Shown piece after piece: positions 17,444-26,148 of a stretch of DNA of 64,000 nt (position 1 is the stretch's first letter; each line of letters opens with the position of its first letter). A program made the position numbers and the translations under genes. This DNA comes from JADJDM01 sp044352985. Its GTDB lineage: Bacteria > Bacteroidota > Bacteroidia > B-17B0 > Aurantibacillaceae. The stretch is taken from the NCBI GenBank assembly GCA_044352985.1, contig JBILCU010000004.1:62001-126000 (forward strand), in the 5' to 3' direction. The notes below the pieces were generated by a model. It did not search any database. It was not told the DNA's origin and worked only from the letters and a program-made list of their open reading frames with translations.

Positions 17444-18218
17444 TTTTAATTGCTTTTGCTGTGACAATTTCATTTTATTGAAAATTTATTTTTGCTCAAA
17501 TAAATAGGGTCTGCTTAAAAACTCATTTTAAAAATTCTTTTTATGCTTACTTTCTTTTGCTTGATTAGGGCAAACATGCAGTGTATGTTTGAGCCAGGTC
17601 GCGGGAAGTCAGTAACAAAGAAAAATCAAGAACAGACTCTCGCTCTCTGCTTTTTTCTTTACGGTCAGCCATTCCTCCTGGCTGCCATAAAAAAAGCATT
17701 CACCCGATCTGCACCGCGTTTGTTCGTAGCCACGCTCGGGTAAAATAATAGATTCGGCCTAGCGTTTTTGATTTCAGGTTCCACTTTTTTTCGCTTCGCG
17801 TAGATTTTTTTGCAGCGAAGCCTTACAAAAATCAGTGAACGAAAAATATAGTGGAAGAAATTAACAATGCAGCCGGGAGTTTTTTTGTTTCTTTTTTTGA
17901 CGGACAAAAAAAGAAAAAATAAATTTAATAATGCAAAGGTTATTAATGTTTTACTCTAAATAACTTGCATTTATTTTTAAAAATTTGAGTTTAAAATTAT
18001 CATTAACAAATACTTAATTTTTTCTAAGTAGAACCTAATTATTTCAATAGTTTATAATAAATCAAGAAAAATTAAATCGAATTAATTTGGGTTGTGGAAA
18101 ACTCACACAAAACAAAAATTATAATTGAATTTTATAGTGAACGTTAATTTTACACAAATGATTAAATTCGCAAACTGAAAAAGTAAAATCATCTTTTTCA
18201 ATAAGTTGTTCAGATTCT
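17444..18218. other. 775-bp intergenic region with a GC-richer insert
   Basis: The outer parts are AT-rich and featureless. The central part, about 17540-17925, differs in base composition and word content and is annotated separately. Short open frames exist on both strands there but have no convincing start context or recognisable domain. Confidence 0.6.
17540..17925. repeat. Candidate mobile or repeated intergenic element
   Basis: This stretch is visibly richer in G and C than its surroundings and contains several hairpins: CAAACAT/ATGTTTG at 17571-17591, and TTCGCT/AGCGAA within 17790-17820. An 80-codon minus-strand frame (17665-17907) is rich in Lys/Arg and looks like translated repeat DNA rather than a protein. 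I recall similar intergenic sequences in other Bacteroidota genomes but cannot verify that here. Confidence 0.4.
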
Positions 18219-19076
18219 ATGGAAATTAAAGATAGTTATTGCAATTACAATGGTCATTTAATAAGTATTTATGAGCCAGTTGTATCTTTTGCAAATCGTG
18301 CATTTCGTTATGGAGATGCCTTGTTTGAAACCATTCGGGTAGTAAATGGTAAAGTAATGTTTTTGGTAGATCATATGCGAAGAATAAAACTAGGCATGAC
18401 TACCTTAAGAATGAATGTTCCTTTGGATTTTAATGTGGATAATATTTCTCGTTTGATTTTAGAGCTCATTAAACAAAATCATTTGCAAAATGATGTTCGG
18501 GTACGTCTTACAATTTTTAGAAATGAAGGTGGATTTTATACACCAAAAGTTAATGACATTTCTTTTTTAATTGAAACTGAAGAATTAGAAGAACTAGGAG
18601 GTTATAGCCTTAATGAAAAAGGCATTGAAATGGAAGTTTTTCATGATTTAAAGAAAAACAAAAATAAATTAGCCAATTTAAAAAGTGGTAATGCACTGTT
18701 ATATGTTTTAGCTGGTATCTATAAAAAAGATATTAAAATGGATGATTGCATTATCATTAATGAAGACAGTAATATATGTGAGGCCATTAGCTCTAATTTA
18801 TTTATTGTTAAAAACGGGGCACTTTATACACCTGCATTAACAGAAGGTTGTGTGGATGGAGTGATGAGAAAACAAATCATTTCCATTGCCCAGCAAAACA
18901 GAATTCTTTGTTATGAAATTCCGATTGTATTTAATACCATGATGAATGCTGATGAAGTGTTTTTAACCAATGCTGTTCATGGTATAGTATGGGTTGAGTT
19001 ATACAAAACCAAAACCTATAGCAACAAGATGGCGATTTACTTTAATGATAAATTAAATCAGCTAGTAACTCAATAA
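18219..19076 (+). CDS. Aminotransferase class IV (fold-type IV PLP enzyme)
   Basis: 285 residues. Family features: FANRAFRYGDALFETIRVVNGKVMFLVDHMRRI at the N-terminus, the probable PLP lysine K155 in LANLKSGNALLYVLAG, and EDSNICEAISSNLFIV plus LTEGCVDGVMR near the C-terminus. The family covers branched-chain aminotransferases, D-amino-acid aminotransferase and 4-amino-4-deoxychorismate lyase, and I cannot separate these confidently. It is followed 42 bp downstream by a KdnB-like oxidase, which raises the possibility of a role in amino-sugar formation (inference). Confidence 0.85.
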   Translation: MEIKDSYCNYNGHLISIYEPVVSFANRAFRYGDALFETIRVVNGKVMFLVDHMRRIKLGMTTLRMNVPLDFNVDNISRLILELIKQNHLQNDVRVRLTIFRNEGGFYTPKVNDISFLIETEELEELGGYSLNEKGIEMEVFHDLKKNKNKLANLKSGNALLYVLAGIYKKDIKMDDCIIINEDSNICEAISSNLFIVKNGALYTPALTEGCVDGVMRKQIISIAQQNRILCYEIPIVFNTMMNADEVFLTNAVHGIVWVELYKTKTYSNKMAIYFNDKLNQLVTQ

Positions 19077-19117
19077 GAGCTAACACAAAAATTAATCAAC
19101 ATTAAAATAGGAACACC

Positions 19118-20200
19118 ATGTTGCATAAAAATTTTAAAAATATAGATCGCGTAACTTACGGCAGAGGTTCTTTTAGCCAGTTAGCTCAAACAATTGAACC
19201 TGTTCGTAAAGAAAATAATAAGTATTTTGTTTTTGTTATTGACAACTATTTTCATGACAAAGCTTTAAAAAATCAGTTACAGAATTTACCTGAAGATTTG
19301 ATTTTTTATATTGATGTTGATCCACACGAGCCAACAACCGAACAAATTGATCAGCTGCGCGACGAAATTCTTTCAAAAAAAGGTTTACCAAGTGGAGTAA
19401 TTGGTATTGGCGGAGGAAGCATCATGGATATCGCAAAAGCGCTTTCTTTAATGCTTACTAACGAAGGCTCATCAACCTTGTATCAAGGATTAAACTTAAT
19501 TAAAAAACCGGGGGTTTATCATTTAGGTGTCCCAACCATTTCAGGAACAGGCGCCGAAGTTTCTATGACTGCAGTATTAACCGGCCCTGAAAAAAAATTA
19601 GGATTAAAGTGCGATTGGACAGTTTTTAATCAAGTTATTTTAGATCCGGAATTAATTGAAAGTGTGCCCACCGATTGGTGGTTTTACACCGGTATGGATA
19701 CCTACATTCACTGTATCGAATCCGAAAGTGGTATTAGAAATAATGCCTTTAGTTTAGCATATGGAGAACAGGCATTAAAACTTTGCAGGGAAGTTTATTT
19801 GGGAGATAAATCCGGACAAACACCTGACAACAATGATAAATTGATGGTGGCATCCATTATGGGAGGATTAAGTCTTACTTATAGTGAAGTAGGGGTTTGT
19901 CATGCTTTAAGTTATGGTTTATCAAAAATTCACGGCACGCGACATTGCTTTGCAAACTGCGTTATTTTTCAGCATTTAGGTGATATTTATCCTAAAGGTC
20001 ATAGTGAGTTCATGAACATGCTGAAATTACATAAAATTGATTTGCCTCAGCAAATGAGTAAAGATTGGGATGATGAAACATTAACAGCTATGGCTCAGGT
20101 TTCCTATAATCTTCCGTTTATGTGGAACCATGCATTTGGAGATAACTGGCAGGAGAAAGTAAACTTGGATTATATTAAAAGTTTATTCAAACGACTTTAA
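19118..20200 (+). CDS. kdnB: Iron-containing alcohol dehydrogenase family protein, KdnB-like Kdo 8-oxidase
   Basis: 360 residues. GIGGGSIMDIAKALSLMLTN is the nucleotide-binding motif, PTISGTGAEVSMTAVLTGPEKKLGLK follows, and metal-binding His candidates are seen in YIHCIESESG and VCHALSYGL. From memory the sequence closely follows Shewanella KdnB along its whole length. KdnB oxidises the C8 hydroxyl of Kdo to an aldehyde that the aminotransferase KdnA converts to 8-amino-3,8-dideoxyoctulosonate for lipopolysaccharide. No KdnA-type (DegT) gene is visible; a class IV aminotransferase precedes it instead. Confidence 0.82.
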   Translation: MLHKNFKNIDRVTYGRGSFSQLAQTIEPVRKENNKYFVFVIDNYFHDKALKNQLQNLPEDLIFYIDVDPHEPTTEQIDQLRDEILSKKGLPSGVIGIGGGSIMDIAKALSLMLTNEGSSTLYQGLNLIKKPGVYHLGVPTISGTGAEVSMTAVLTGPEKKLGLKCDWTVFNQVILDPELIESVPTDWWFYTGMDTYIHCIESESGIRNNAFSLAYGEQALKLCREVYLGDKSGQTPDNNDKLMVASIMGGLSLTYSEVGVCHALSYGLSKIHGTRHCFANCVIFQHLGDIYPKGHSEFMNMLKLHKIDLPQQMSKDWDDETLTAMAQVSYNLPFMWNHAFGDNWQEKVNLDYIKSLFKRL

Positions 20201-20237
20201 TCAGTAATTTCTTTATTTTTACTAAAAATCTTTGATT

Positions 20238-21164
20238 ATGAACGTTTTTAGTAAATCAATTTTATATCTTTTAATTCTATCTAATTTTGTTTTTGCCCAA
20301 ACGGATAATTCAGGAAAAGATTCTTTACGATTATTAAAAATTGAGTTACCTGAAACAAAGCCTGGTGATGCAATCATTCATCATTTAGGATATTCTTATC
20401 AATACAACGAAAAATACGAGCAAGCAGCATGGGTTGCTTACGAATTAACTTCCGCTGAAACTGAAAAAGCAGTTGAACGTTCAAATAATTTTTATCCTGA
20501 CAAAGCAGTTAAAACCGGCACATCAGACAATCCTGATTACTCAGGTTCCGGTTACGATAGAGGCCATCTGGCTCCGGCAGCAGATATGTGTTGGTCGGAA
20601 CAAGCGATGAACGAATCTTTTCTATTTGGAAATATTAGCCCGCAATTACCGGCTTTTAATAGAGGGATTTGGAAAAAACTGGAAGAACAGGTGAGAACCT
20701 GGGCAGTACAAAATAATGCAATTTATGTTGTAACTGGCCCTATCCTTCAAGATAGTTTAAAAACAATTGGTCCAAACAAAGTTTCAGTTCCGAAATATTA
20801 TTATAAGGTTATTTTAGATAATGAAGGCGATGATAAAAAAGCTATTGGCTTTGTTTTACCTAATTTATCTTCCACTGAATCGTTAAGAACATACGCAATG
20901 ACAGTTGACAGCGTTGAAAAATTAACCGGAATTAATTTTTTTGCTGCACTACCAAAAAAAGAACAAAAAAAATTGGAAAGTAATATTTGTATTGAATGTT
21001 GGTCGTGGGAAAAATTGAAAAAAAGAGAAACTAATCATTCAAAAAAGATTGATTTAACTGAAAGTACTCAATGCAAAGGAATAACTACAAAAGGTACCAG
21101 GTGCCAAAAGAAAACCCAAAATGAAAACGGGTATTGTAATTTACACGAAAAGCAAGCCGATTAA
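20238..21164 (+). CDS. Secreted DNA/RNA non-specific endonuclease with C-terminal Cys/His motif
   Basis: 308 residues from the ATG at 20238; an in-frame TTG lies two codons upstream. A signal peptide ends near NFVFAQ. The beta-beta-alpha metal nuclease domain covers about 30-255, with catalytic D107-R-G-H110 in GYDRGHLAPAADM and a downstream FGNISPQLPAFNRGIWKKLE metal-binding helix. After a Lys-rich linker the last ~35 residues read CKGITTKGTRCQKKT...GYCNLH, a possible small zinc-binding motif. It probably degrades nucleic acids in the periplasm or outside the cell. The stop overlaps the convergent nadE stop by 4 bp. Confidence 0.9.
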   Translation: MNVFSKSILYLLILSNFVFAQTDNSGKDSLRLLKIELPETKPGDAIIHHLGYSYQYNEKYEQAAWVAYELTSAETEKAVERSNNFYPDKAVKTGTSDNPDYSGSGYDRGHLAPAADMCWSEQAMNESFLFGNISPQLPAFNRGIWKKLEEQVRTWAVQNNAIYVVTGPILQDSLKTIGPNKVSVPKYYYKVILDNEGDDKKAIGFVLPNLSSTESLRTYAMTVDSVEKLTGINFFAALPKKEQKKLESNICIECWSWEKLKKRETNHSKKIDLTESTQCKGITTKGTRCQKKTQNENGYCNLHEKQAD

Positions 21165-21943
21165 ATTTCTTTTAATTCATCGGGAATAATACAAACCGGT
21201 ATGGGTTCAACTTTATGTTTGTTAGCTTTATTTCTATATAAAAAAATTGATAAAACTTCCTGTTGACGTTCAGTCAGGTTTTCATTTGAATGTTCGCCAA
21301 CATATTTCATTGCCCACTCTAATTCATCGTAACTGGCGCCTATCTGGTCTTCATCGGTTCGTCCATCAGCAAATAAGCCGTCTGTTGGGCGAGCATTTAA
21401 TATACTGGATGTAACTCCAAGTTCAGCAGCTAAAGCATAAACTTCACTTTTCATTAAATCAGCAATCGGACTTAAATCTACTCCACCATCACCATATTTT
21501 GTAAAAAAACCAATTCCAAAATCTTCTATTTTATTTCCAGTCCCAGCTACCAAAAGTTTATGATGACCTGCAAAGGAATATAATGTCAACATTCTTAATC
21601 GGCTTCTGGTATTGGCCATGGTTAAAAAATCCTGAATGGAGCTAGGAAATGTTTGTTCAATTTCAGAAAACACAGAACTTAAATTAACCTCATGCGCTAC
21701 CACATTGGGGTAAATTTTCAATAGCCAATTAATATGTTCTTGTCCTCTGTTGTATTCATTTGCGTGCTGACGAATAGGTAAATTAAGTACAATTACTTTT
21801 TTACCTGTCATGGCACAAAGAGTTGATGTTAATGCAGAGTCAATCCCGCCTGAAATTCCGATTACAAAACCTGCTGTTTTCGATTTTTCTGAATAATGTT
21901 TTAACCAGCTAACAATGTATTGTATGACCTCTTTTTTCTTCAT
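21161..21943 (-). CDS. nadE: NAD(+) synthetase, ammonia-dependent type
   Basis: 260 residues without a glutaminase domain, so the NH3-dependent form. It adenylates nicotinate adenine dinucleotide and amidates it to NAD. The PP-loop is GISGGIDSALTSTLCA at about 28-43, followed by GTGNKIEDFGIGFFTKYGDGGVDLSPIADLMKSEV and the PTDGLFADGRTDEDQIGASYDELE segment typical of the family. It sits next to gldB; nadE-gldB proximity is common in Bacteroidota as far as I recall. Confidence 0.95.
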   Translation of the reverse strand: MKKKEVIQYIVSWLKHYSEKSKTAGFVIGISGGIDSALTSTLCAMTGKKVIVLNLPIRQHANEYNRGQEHINWLLKIYPNVVAHEVNLSSVFSEIEQTFPSSIQDFLTMANTRSRLRMLTLYSFAGHHKLLVAGTGNKIEDFGIGFFTKYGDGGVDLSPIADLMKSEVYALAAELGVTSSILNARPTDGLFADGRTDEDQIGASYDELEWAMKYVGEHSNENLTERQQEVLSIFLYRNKANKHKVEPIPVCIIPDELKEI

Positions 21944-21992
21944 GGAGTTAAAACCTTTAGCAAATGTTCGTTTAATAAACGATTGTATTCTG

Positions 21993-22814
21993 TTAGAAAA
22001 GTATTCCTAAACTAAGTACAATCTGTTTTAGTTTAACGCCATTTTGGAATTCTGAATAATTAGTTTTTGCTCCTTCTGTTCTTGAGCGAATTAAATAACC
22101 AGAATCAGCTTTTGTGGCATTCATAAAATGATGTTGGTAATTAACACTTGCGAAAAGTGATGTAGATCCCGAAATATTATATTCAAATCCAGCACCAATA
22201 TTGCCACACGCAGTAAGTAGATTCATGGTTTTGGTAATATCAATTTTTTCAACTTCTATGTTCTTTTCTGTCAAAGAGCCTGTTTTTTTATCTACAACAT
22301 CATTTGCAATAGCGCTTAAACGTCCATATAAGTTTCCTCCAATTTGTCCAAAATAAGTAAAACCTCCAATATCTTTGGTTTTCATTTTAAGCGTAAGCGG
22401 AATGTTTAAATAAGTTGTTTTATATGTTCTTTCATTTAATCGCATTAAGCTGTAACCCGAACCTAAATATGGTCTTGGTGAGTTAATAGAATCGCCTTGA
22501 ATTTCAGCTTCAATTATAGCATCATCTTTATAAATATAAAATGCGGTATCCGTGTTGTATTTTGCATTAAATGAAATAGTTGTAATATCTAATCCAGTTT
22601 GAAAAGAAACAACATCAGTTATTGGGAATTCTAAAACTAATCCGATTCCGGCATTAAGTTTAGATCCCGAGTTCTGTAATTTTTTAGTTTCATTTGGGAC
22701 CATCCAGTTTACTGATGGTGTAGCTTTAATACCAAATCGTGTTTTTTGTGTAGACTGTGAGTAAGATGATAAAGATGCTATAACAAATAAGCAAAAGAAT
22801 AGTGTTTTTTTCAT
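21993..22814 (-). CDS. PorT-like outer-membrane beta-barrel protein
   Basis: 273 residues from the ATG at 22814; a longer start would put 25 residues before the signal peptide MKKTLFFCLFVIASLSSYSQ. The mature part alternates hydrophobic and polar residues with motifs seen in Bacteroidota PorT/OmpW-like barrels (FGIKATPSVNWM, YLNIPLTLKMKTKDIGGFTYFGQIGGN, AGFEYNISGSTSLFASVNYQHHF) and ends in a terminal Phe. It probably lies in the outer membrane; substrate or partner unknown. Its promoter region is shared with divergent gldB. Confidence 0.78.
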   Translation of the reverse strand: MKKTLFFCLFVIASLSSYSQSTQKTRFGIKATPSVNWMVPNETKKLQNSGSKLNAGIGLVLEFPITDVVSFQTGLDITTISFNAKYNTDTAFYIYKDDAIIEAEIQGDSINSPRPYLGSGYSLMRLNERTYKTTYLNIPLTLKMKTKDIGGFTYFGQIGGNLYGRLSAIANDVVDKKTGSLTEKNIEVEKIDITKTMNLLTACGNIGAGFEYNISGSTSLFASVNYQHHFMNATKADSGYLIRSRTEGAKTNYSEFQNGVKLKQIVLSLGILF

Positions 22815-22887
22815 AATGTATAAAATAGTTTGATTTTTATTGAGAACTTCATTTAATTTTACGGAAGCCAAATTTAGTTTTTTTATC

Positions 22888-23910
22888 ATGAATGCTCAAA
22901 TTAAATTAATTGTATATTTTTTATTAATCTCTTGTTTTTTTATTGCTTGCTCTGAAGATAGATTGGATGTAGATGTTTCTGAAGTATCCATTAAAGAACT
23001 TAAAATTGAAAGATTAGATAGAGATTTCTTTGAAATAAATGATAAAAATTATTCGCTAAAAACTAATGAATATCAAAAAAAATATGCTTCATTTTATAAT
23101 AATTACACCACCGAAATTTTAAATCCTGGAGACGTTAATGAATCTGTTGAAAAAGCTGTTTTGGCTTTTGTAACTAACAACGATATGAAATTAATGCATT
23201 CTGAAGTGCAGAAAATTTACACAAATGAAACCATGAAAGAAATTGAAAATAATCTTGTAAATGGGTTCAAGCATTTTAAATATCATTTTCCTGATAAAAA
23301 AACACCAAACAAATTAATTGCTTTTGAATCTGGGTTTAATTATAACATCATAACTGAAGACAGCATTTTAGGTATTGGACTAGAAATGTACTTGGGCGAT
23401 AAAAATAAATTTTATGAAATGCTACAATGGCCAAAATATAAAGCTGCTCAGTTAAGAAAAGAATACATCGTTTCAGATGCTATGAAAGGATGGATAGTGC
23501 AAAATTTTGACACCAATGAACCTTTGAATAATTTATTGGGTTTCATGGTTTTTTATGGTAAATTATTGTATTGTATGGATGCCGTTTTGCCCGAAACTCC
23601 TGATTCAATTAAAATTGCTTATACATCAAAACAAATAGATTATTGTAACAAATTTGAACATAAACTCTGGGCATATTTTACCGAGAAAGACAGACTATAT
23701 AAAAACGACATGAAACATGTTAATGAATACATCTCAGAAGGCCCTTTTACATCTGCAATCAGTAAAGAATGCCCACCACGTATTGCAATGTGGGTGGGTT
23801 GGCAATTAGTAAGAAGTTACATGAATAAAAATAAAAAGGTTTCGCTTTCGGATTTGATGAAAGAAAATAATGCCCAAAAGATTTTAGGTTTCTCGAAATA
23901 CAAACCCTAA
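22888..23910 (+). CDS. gldB: Gliding motility lipoprotein GldB-like
   Basis: 340 residues from the ATG at 22888, which gives a lipoprotein signal with lipobox LISCFFIAC-S. The body has the GldB pattern: IKELKIERLDRDFFEIN near the N-terminus, a FKHFKYHFPDKKTPNKLIAFESGFNYNIITEDSILGIGLEMYLG centre and a C-terminal GPFTSAISKECPPRIAMWVGWQLVRSYM segment. GldB is an envelope lipoprotein required for gliding in Flavobacterium. The usual partner gldC does not follow here: the next gene is convergent and directly abutting (no bases between the two stops). Confidence 0.85.
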   Translation: MNAQIKLIVYFLLISCFFIACSEDRLDVDVSEVSIKELKIERLDRDFFEINDKNYSLKTNEYQKKYASFYNNYTTEILNPGDVNESVEKAVLAFVTNNDMKLMHSEVQKIYTNETMKEIENNLVNGFKHFKYHFPDKKTPNKLIAFESGFNYNIITEDSILGIGLEMYLGDKNKFYEMLQWPKYKAAQLRKEYIVSDAMKGWIVQNFDTNEPLNNLLGFMVFYGKLLYCMDAVLPETPDSIKIAYTSKQIDYCNKFEHKLWAYFTEKDRLYKNDMKHVNEYISEGPFTSAISKECPPRIAMWVGWQLVRSYMNKNKKVSLSDLMKENNAQKILGFSKYKP

Positions 23911-25539
23911 CTATTTTTTGTTAAGAACCTCAATAGCTTTTAAAATTACTTTGTCGTTTTCCTGACTGATTGAATAGTAATTTTCGTTACCAAACAAGTA
24001 CCTGCTCATTATGGCTTTAAATTGAGTTTTCAAATAAGCTTCCGATTTTTTAAGCGCAGCTGTTTCCGTTTTTATATTGTTAGATTCACTGAATTTTAAA
24101 AAATCATTCATGATTTCCTTACTAATTATAAAATTAGCTTGGAATTTTGTTGCGTTGTATTGTGCAGCTAGTTTATCTCTGTTTTGATTTACATAATTTA
24201 ATGCAAAATCACTAACTATACCTGCATAGCTTATCTTGTTTAGCCACGAACTTCTGAAAGTAGTATCCATTGCAATAAATATGTCGGGCATAATGCCTCC
24301 ACCTCCGTAAACAATTTTACCCGAAGGGGTTTTAAATTTAAGGCTATCGGCAAATTTTATACTATCAACAGATAGTAGTTCACCATTTTCATACCGGTTA
24401 AATTCTTCCTCAAAATATTTTTCTTTACCGTTTGAGTACGATTTTTGAATACATCTTCCGGTTGGCGTATAATAACGAGCTGTTGTTAAACGTAAAGCAG
24501 ATCCGTCCGGCATTTCCATTTGTTCCTGTACAAGACCTTTACCAAAACTTCTTCTACCTATAATTACACCTCTGTCGTTATCTTGAATTGCCCCTGCTAA
24601 AATTTCACTTGCGGATGCGGATCCTTCATCAATTAAAACAACAACCTCTTCGTTTTCAAAACCACCTTTATCCGTTGCTTTGTAATCTTTTCTTGGACTA
24701 GCTTGCCCTTCAGTATAAACAATGCGGGTTCCCTTTGGAAGTAATTCATCAATAATATCAACAGCTGCATTTAAATAACCACCACCATTACCTCTCACAT
24801 CAATGATTAATTTTTTCATGCCTGATTTTTTTAATTTGTTAAACGAATCAAGGTATTCTTTATAAGTACTGGCAGAAAAACGATTGATTTTTATGTAACC
24901 AATTGTGGATTTAATCATATAAGCTGCATCAATACTGTAAATTGGAATTTCACCACGAGTAATAACAAACTCAATTAATTGAACTGAATTTGTACGTTTT
25001 ATCTTTACTTTAACTTTAGTTCCTCTTTCTCCGCGCAGTTTTTTAAAAACCTGCTGATTACTAATTTTTATACCGGCTACTTTTTCAGTGTTTACAAAAA
25101 TAATTTTATCGCCTGCTTTTATTCCAACTTTTTCTGATGGCCCACCTGCTATTGGATTTACAACAGTAATGGTATCTTTTAAAATATTGAACTCAACACC
25201 AATACCATCAAAATTTCCTTCTAGTGGCTCATTAACGGTTTGTAGTTCGCTTGCAGGAATGTATTCGCTGTGCGGATCTAAATTGTTTAAAAGTGCAGAT
25301 AAAGTTAAATCAGATAAAGAGTCTGGTTTTATTTTGTCAACATAATGTTGTTCTATGTAACTTAAAACTTTCTCAATTTTTCCTTTGTTATCGTTTGAAA
25401 TAACCTGACTTTGATTGTTATTTTTAAAACTAAAAAAATATCCTATTCCAATTCCTATAATTATTGCTACCGATAAAATAATTGGGAAGTATATTGTTCT
25501 CGATTTTATTGACGAATTTTTAATTGTTTCTTTTTCCAT
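23911..25539 (-). CDS. S41-family C-terminal processing peptidase
   Basis: 542 residues with an N-terminal membrane anchor at about 16-34 (IYFPIILSVAIIIGIGIGYFF). A PDZ domain follows at about 90-175 (GIGVEFNILKDTITVVNPIAGGPSEKVGIKAGDKI). The S41 catalytic core includes IDVRGNGGGYLNAAVDIIDELLP, the nucleophile loop DEGSASASEILAGAIQDNDRG and the general-base lysine in RRSFGKGLVQ. Such CtpA-type proteases trim or degrade periplasmic proteins. Length and domain order are typical of Bacteroidota members. Substrate unknown. Confidence 0.93.
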   Translation of the reverse strand: MEKETIKNSSIKSRTIYFPIILSVAIIIGIGIGYFFSFKNNNQSQVISNDNKGKIEKVLSYIEQHYVDKIKPDSLSDLTLSALLNNLDPHSEYIPASELQTVNEPLEGNFDGIGVEFNILKDTITVVNPIAGGPSEKVGIKAGDKIIFVNTEKVAGIKISNQQVFKKLRGERGTKVKVKIKRTNSVQLIEFVITRGEIPIYSIDAAYMIKSTIGYIKINRFSASTYKEYLDSFNKLKKSGMKKLIIDVRGNGGGYLNAAVDIIDELLPKGTRIVYTEGQASPRKDYKATDKGGFENEEVVVLIDEGSASASEILAGAIQDNDRGVIIGRRSFGKGLVQEQMEMPDGSALRLTTARYYTPTGRCIQKSYSNGKEKYFEEEFNRYENGELLSVDSIKFADSLKFKTPSGKIVYGGGGIMPDIFIAMDTTFRSSWLNKISYAGIVSDFALNYVNQNRDKLAAQYNATKFQANFIISKEIMNDFLKFSESNNIKTETAALKKSEAYLKTQFKAIMSRYLFGNENYYSISQENDKVILKAIEVLNKK

Positions 25540-25590
25540 TTGTTTAATTTTACAAAGTTATTTATTAATTTAGAGTATTAAATCAAACGC

Positions 25591-26046
25591 ATGAGAAACA
25601 TTTTCATTTCGTCAATTGTTTTAGTTCTTTTTGCATTTTCTTGCGACAAGAAAAACAATAACAACACTAATAATAACGGGTCTAATCAGGTTAATGCAGT
25701 TGTAAATATTTATATTTATAAAAATACTCCTGAATTCTTTAGTTTACAAGTACCTGGCGGTTGGATGTATAAACAAGGAGGAAATAGCGGGATTATTATT
25801 TACAGAGTTGCACAAAACGAAAACGATAATGATTTTGTTGCCTACGAAAGAAATTGCCCATTTGAAGCTACAACTAATTTAAATGCTGTTGTTAGAGTGC
25901 GATCAGATAACGTAACAGCTGAAGACACCTTGTGTGGCTCTAGATTTTATTTAACAAATGGTGGAATTGTAAATGGTCCTTCTGCAAATCCTTTACGAAA
26001 TTATAGTGTTACTTATGATGGTAATGTACTTCATATTTTTAATTAA
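25591..26046 (+). CDS. Lipoprotein with Rieske-like fold and incomplete cluster ligands
   Basis: 151 residues with a lipoprotein signal (VLVLFAFSC-D) and an Asn/Lys-rich linker. The C-terminal ~100 residues follow the order of a Rieske domain: a YERNCPFEA segment in place of C-x-H, a CGSRFYLTNG segment in place of C-x2-H, and GPSANPLRNYSVTYDGNVLHI, which matches the closing GPA..PL..Y.V motif. Both cysteines are present but the two histidines are missing, so a normal 2Fe-2S cluster is unlikely. Function unknown. Confidence 0.65.
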   Translation: MRNIFISSIVLVLFAFSCDKKNNNNTNNNGSNQVNAVVNIYIYKNTPEFFSLQVPGGWMYKQGGNSGIIIYRVAQNENDNDFVAYERNCPFEATTNLNAVVRVRSDNVTAEDTLCGSRFYLTNGGIVNGPSANPLRNYSVTYDGNVLHIFN

Positions 26047-26100
26047 ATAGGATAGTCTAAAAACATTAAACTACCGCTTATATATTTCCAATTCTAAAGC

Positions 26101-26114
26101 AAGGTTTAAACCTT
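26101..26114. promoter_or_regulatory. 14-bp perfect palindrome at a promoter
   Basis: AAGGTTTAAACCTT is its own reverse complement and runs directly into the TAATTTTG box (26114-26121) of the second M1 peptidase gene. Confidence 0.4.
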
Positions 26115-26121
26115 AATTTTG
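26114..26121 (+). promoter_or_regulatory. Candidate -7 promoter box of the second M1 peptidase gene
   Basis: TAATTTTG matches TAnnTTTG; the ATG follows 27 bp downstream at 26149. Confidence 0.5.
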
Positions 26122-26148
26122 ATTCCATTATTACGATATTTTTTGCAC

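Noticed and set aside
17560..17620. Possible tRNA in the GC-richer intergenic stretch
   Set aside because: No cloverleaf with GGTTCRANNCC-like T-arm and matching acceptor stem could be formed.
17543..17743. 66-codon plus-strand frame in the same intergenic element
   Set aside because: It overlaps the opposite frame inside the same element, has no recognisable family and no ribosome-binding context.
17665..17907. 80-codon minus-strand open frame rich in Lys and Arg
   Set aside because: No start context or domain; its composition follows the GC-richer intergenic element and it looks like translated repeat DNA, so it is not called as a gene.
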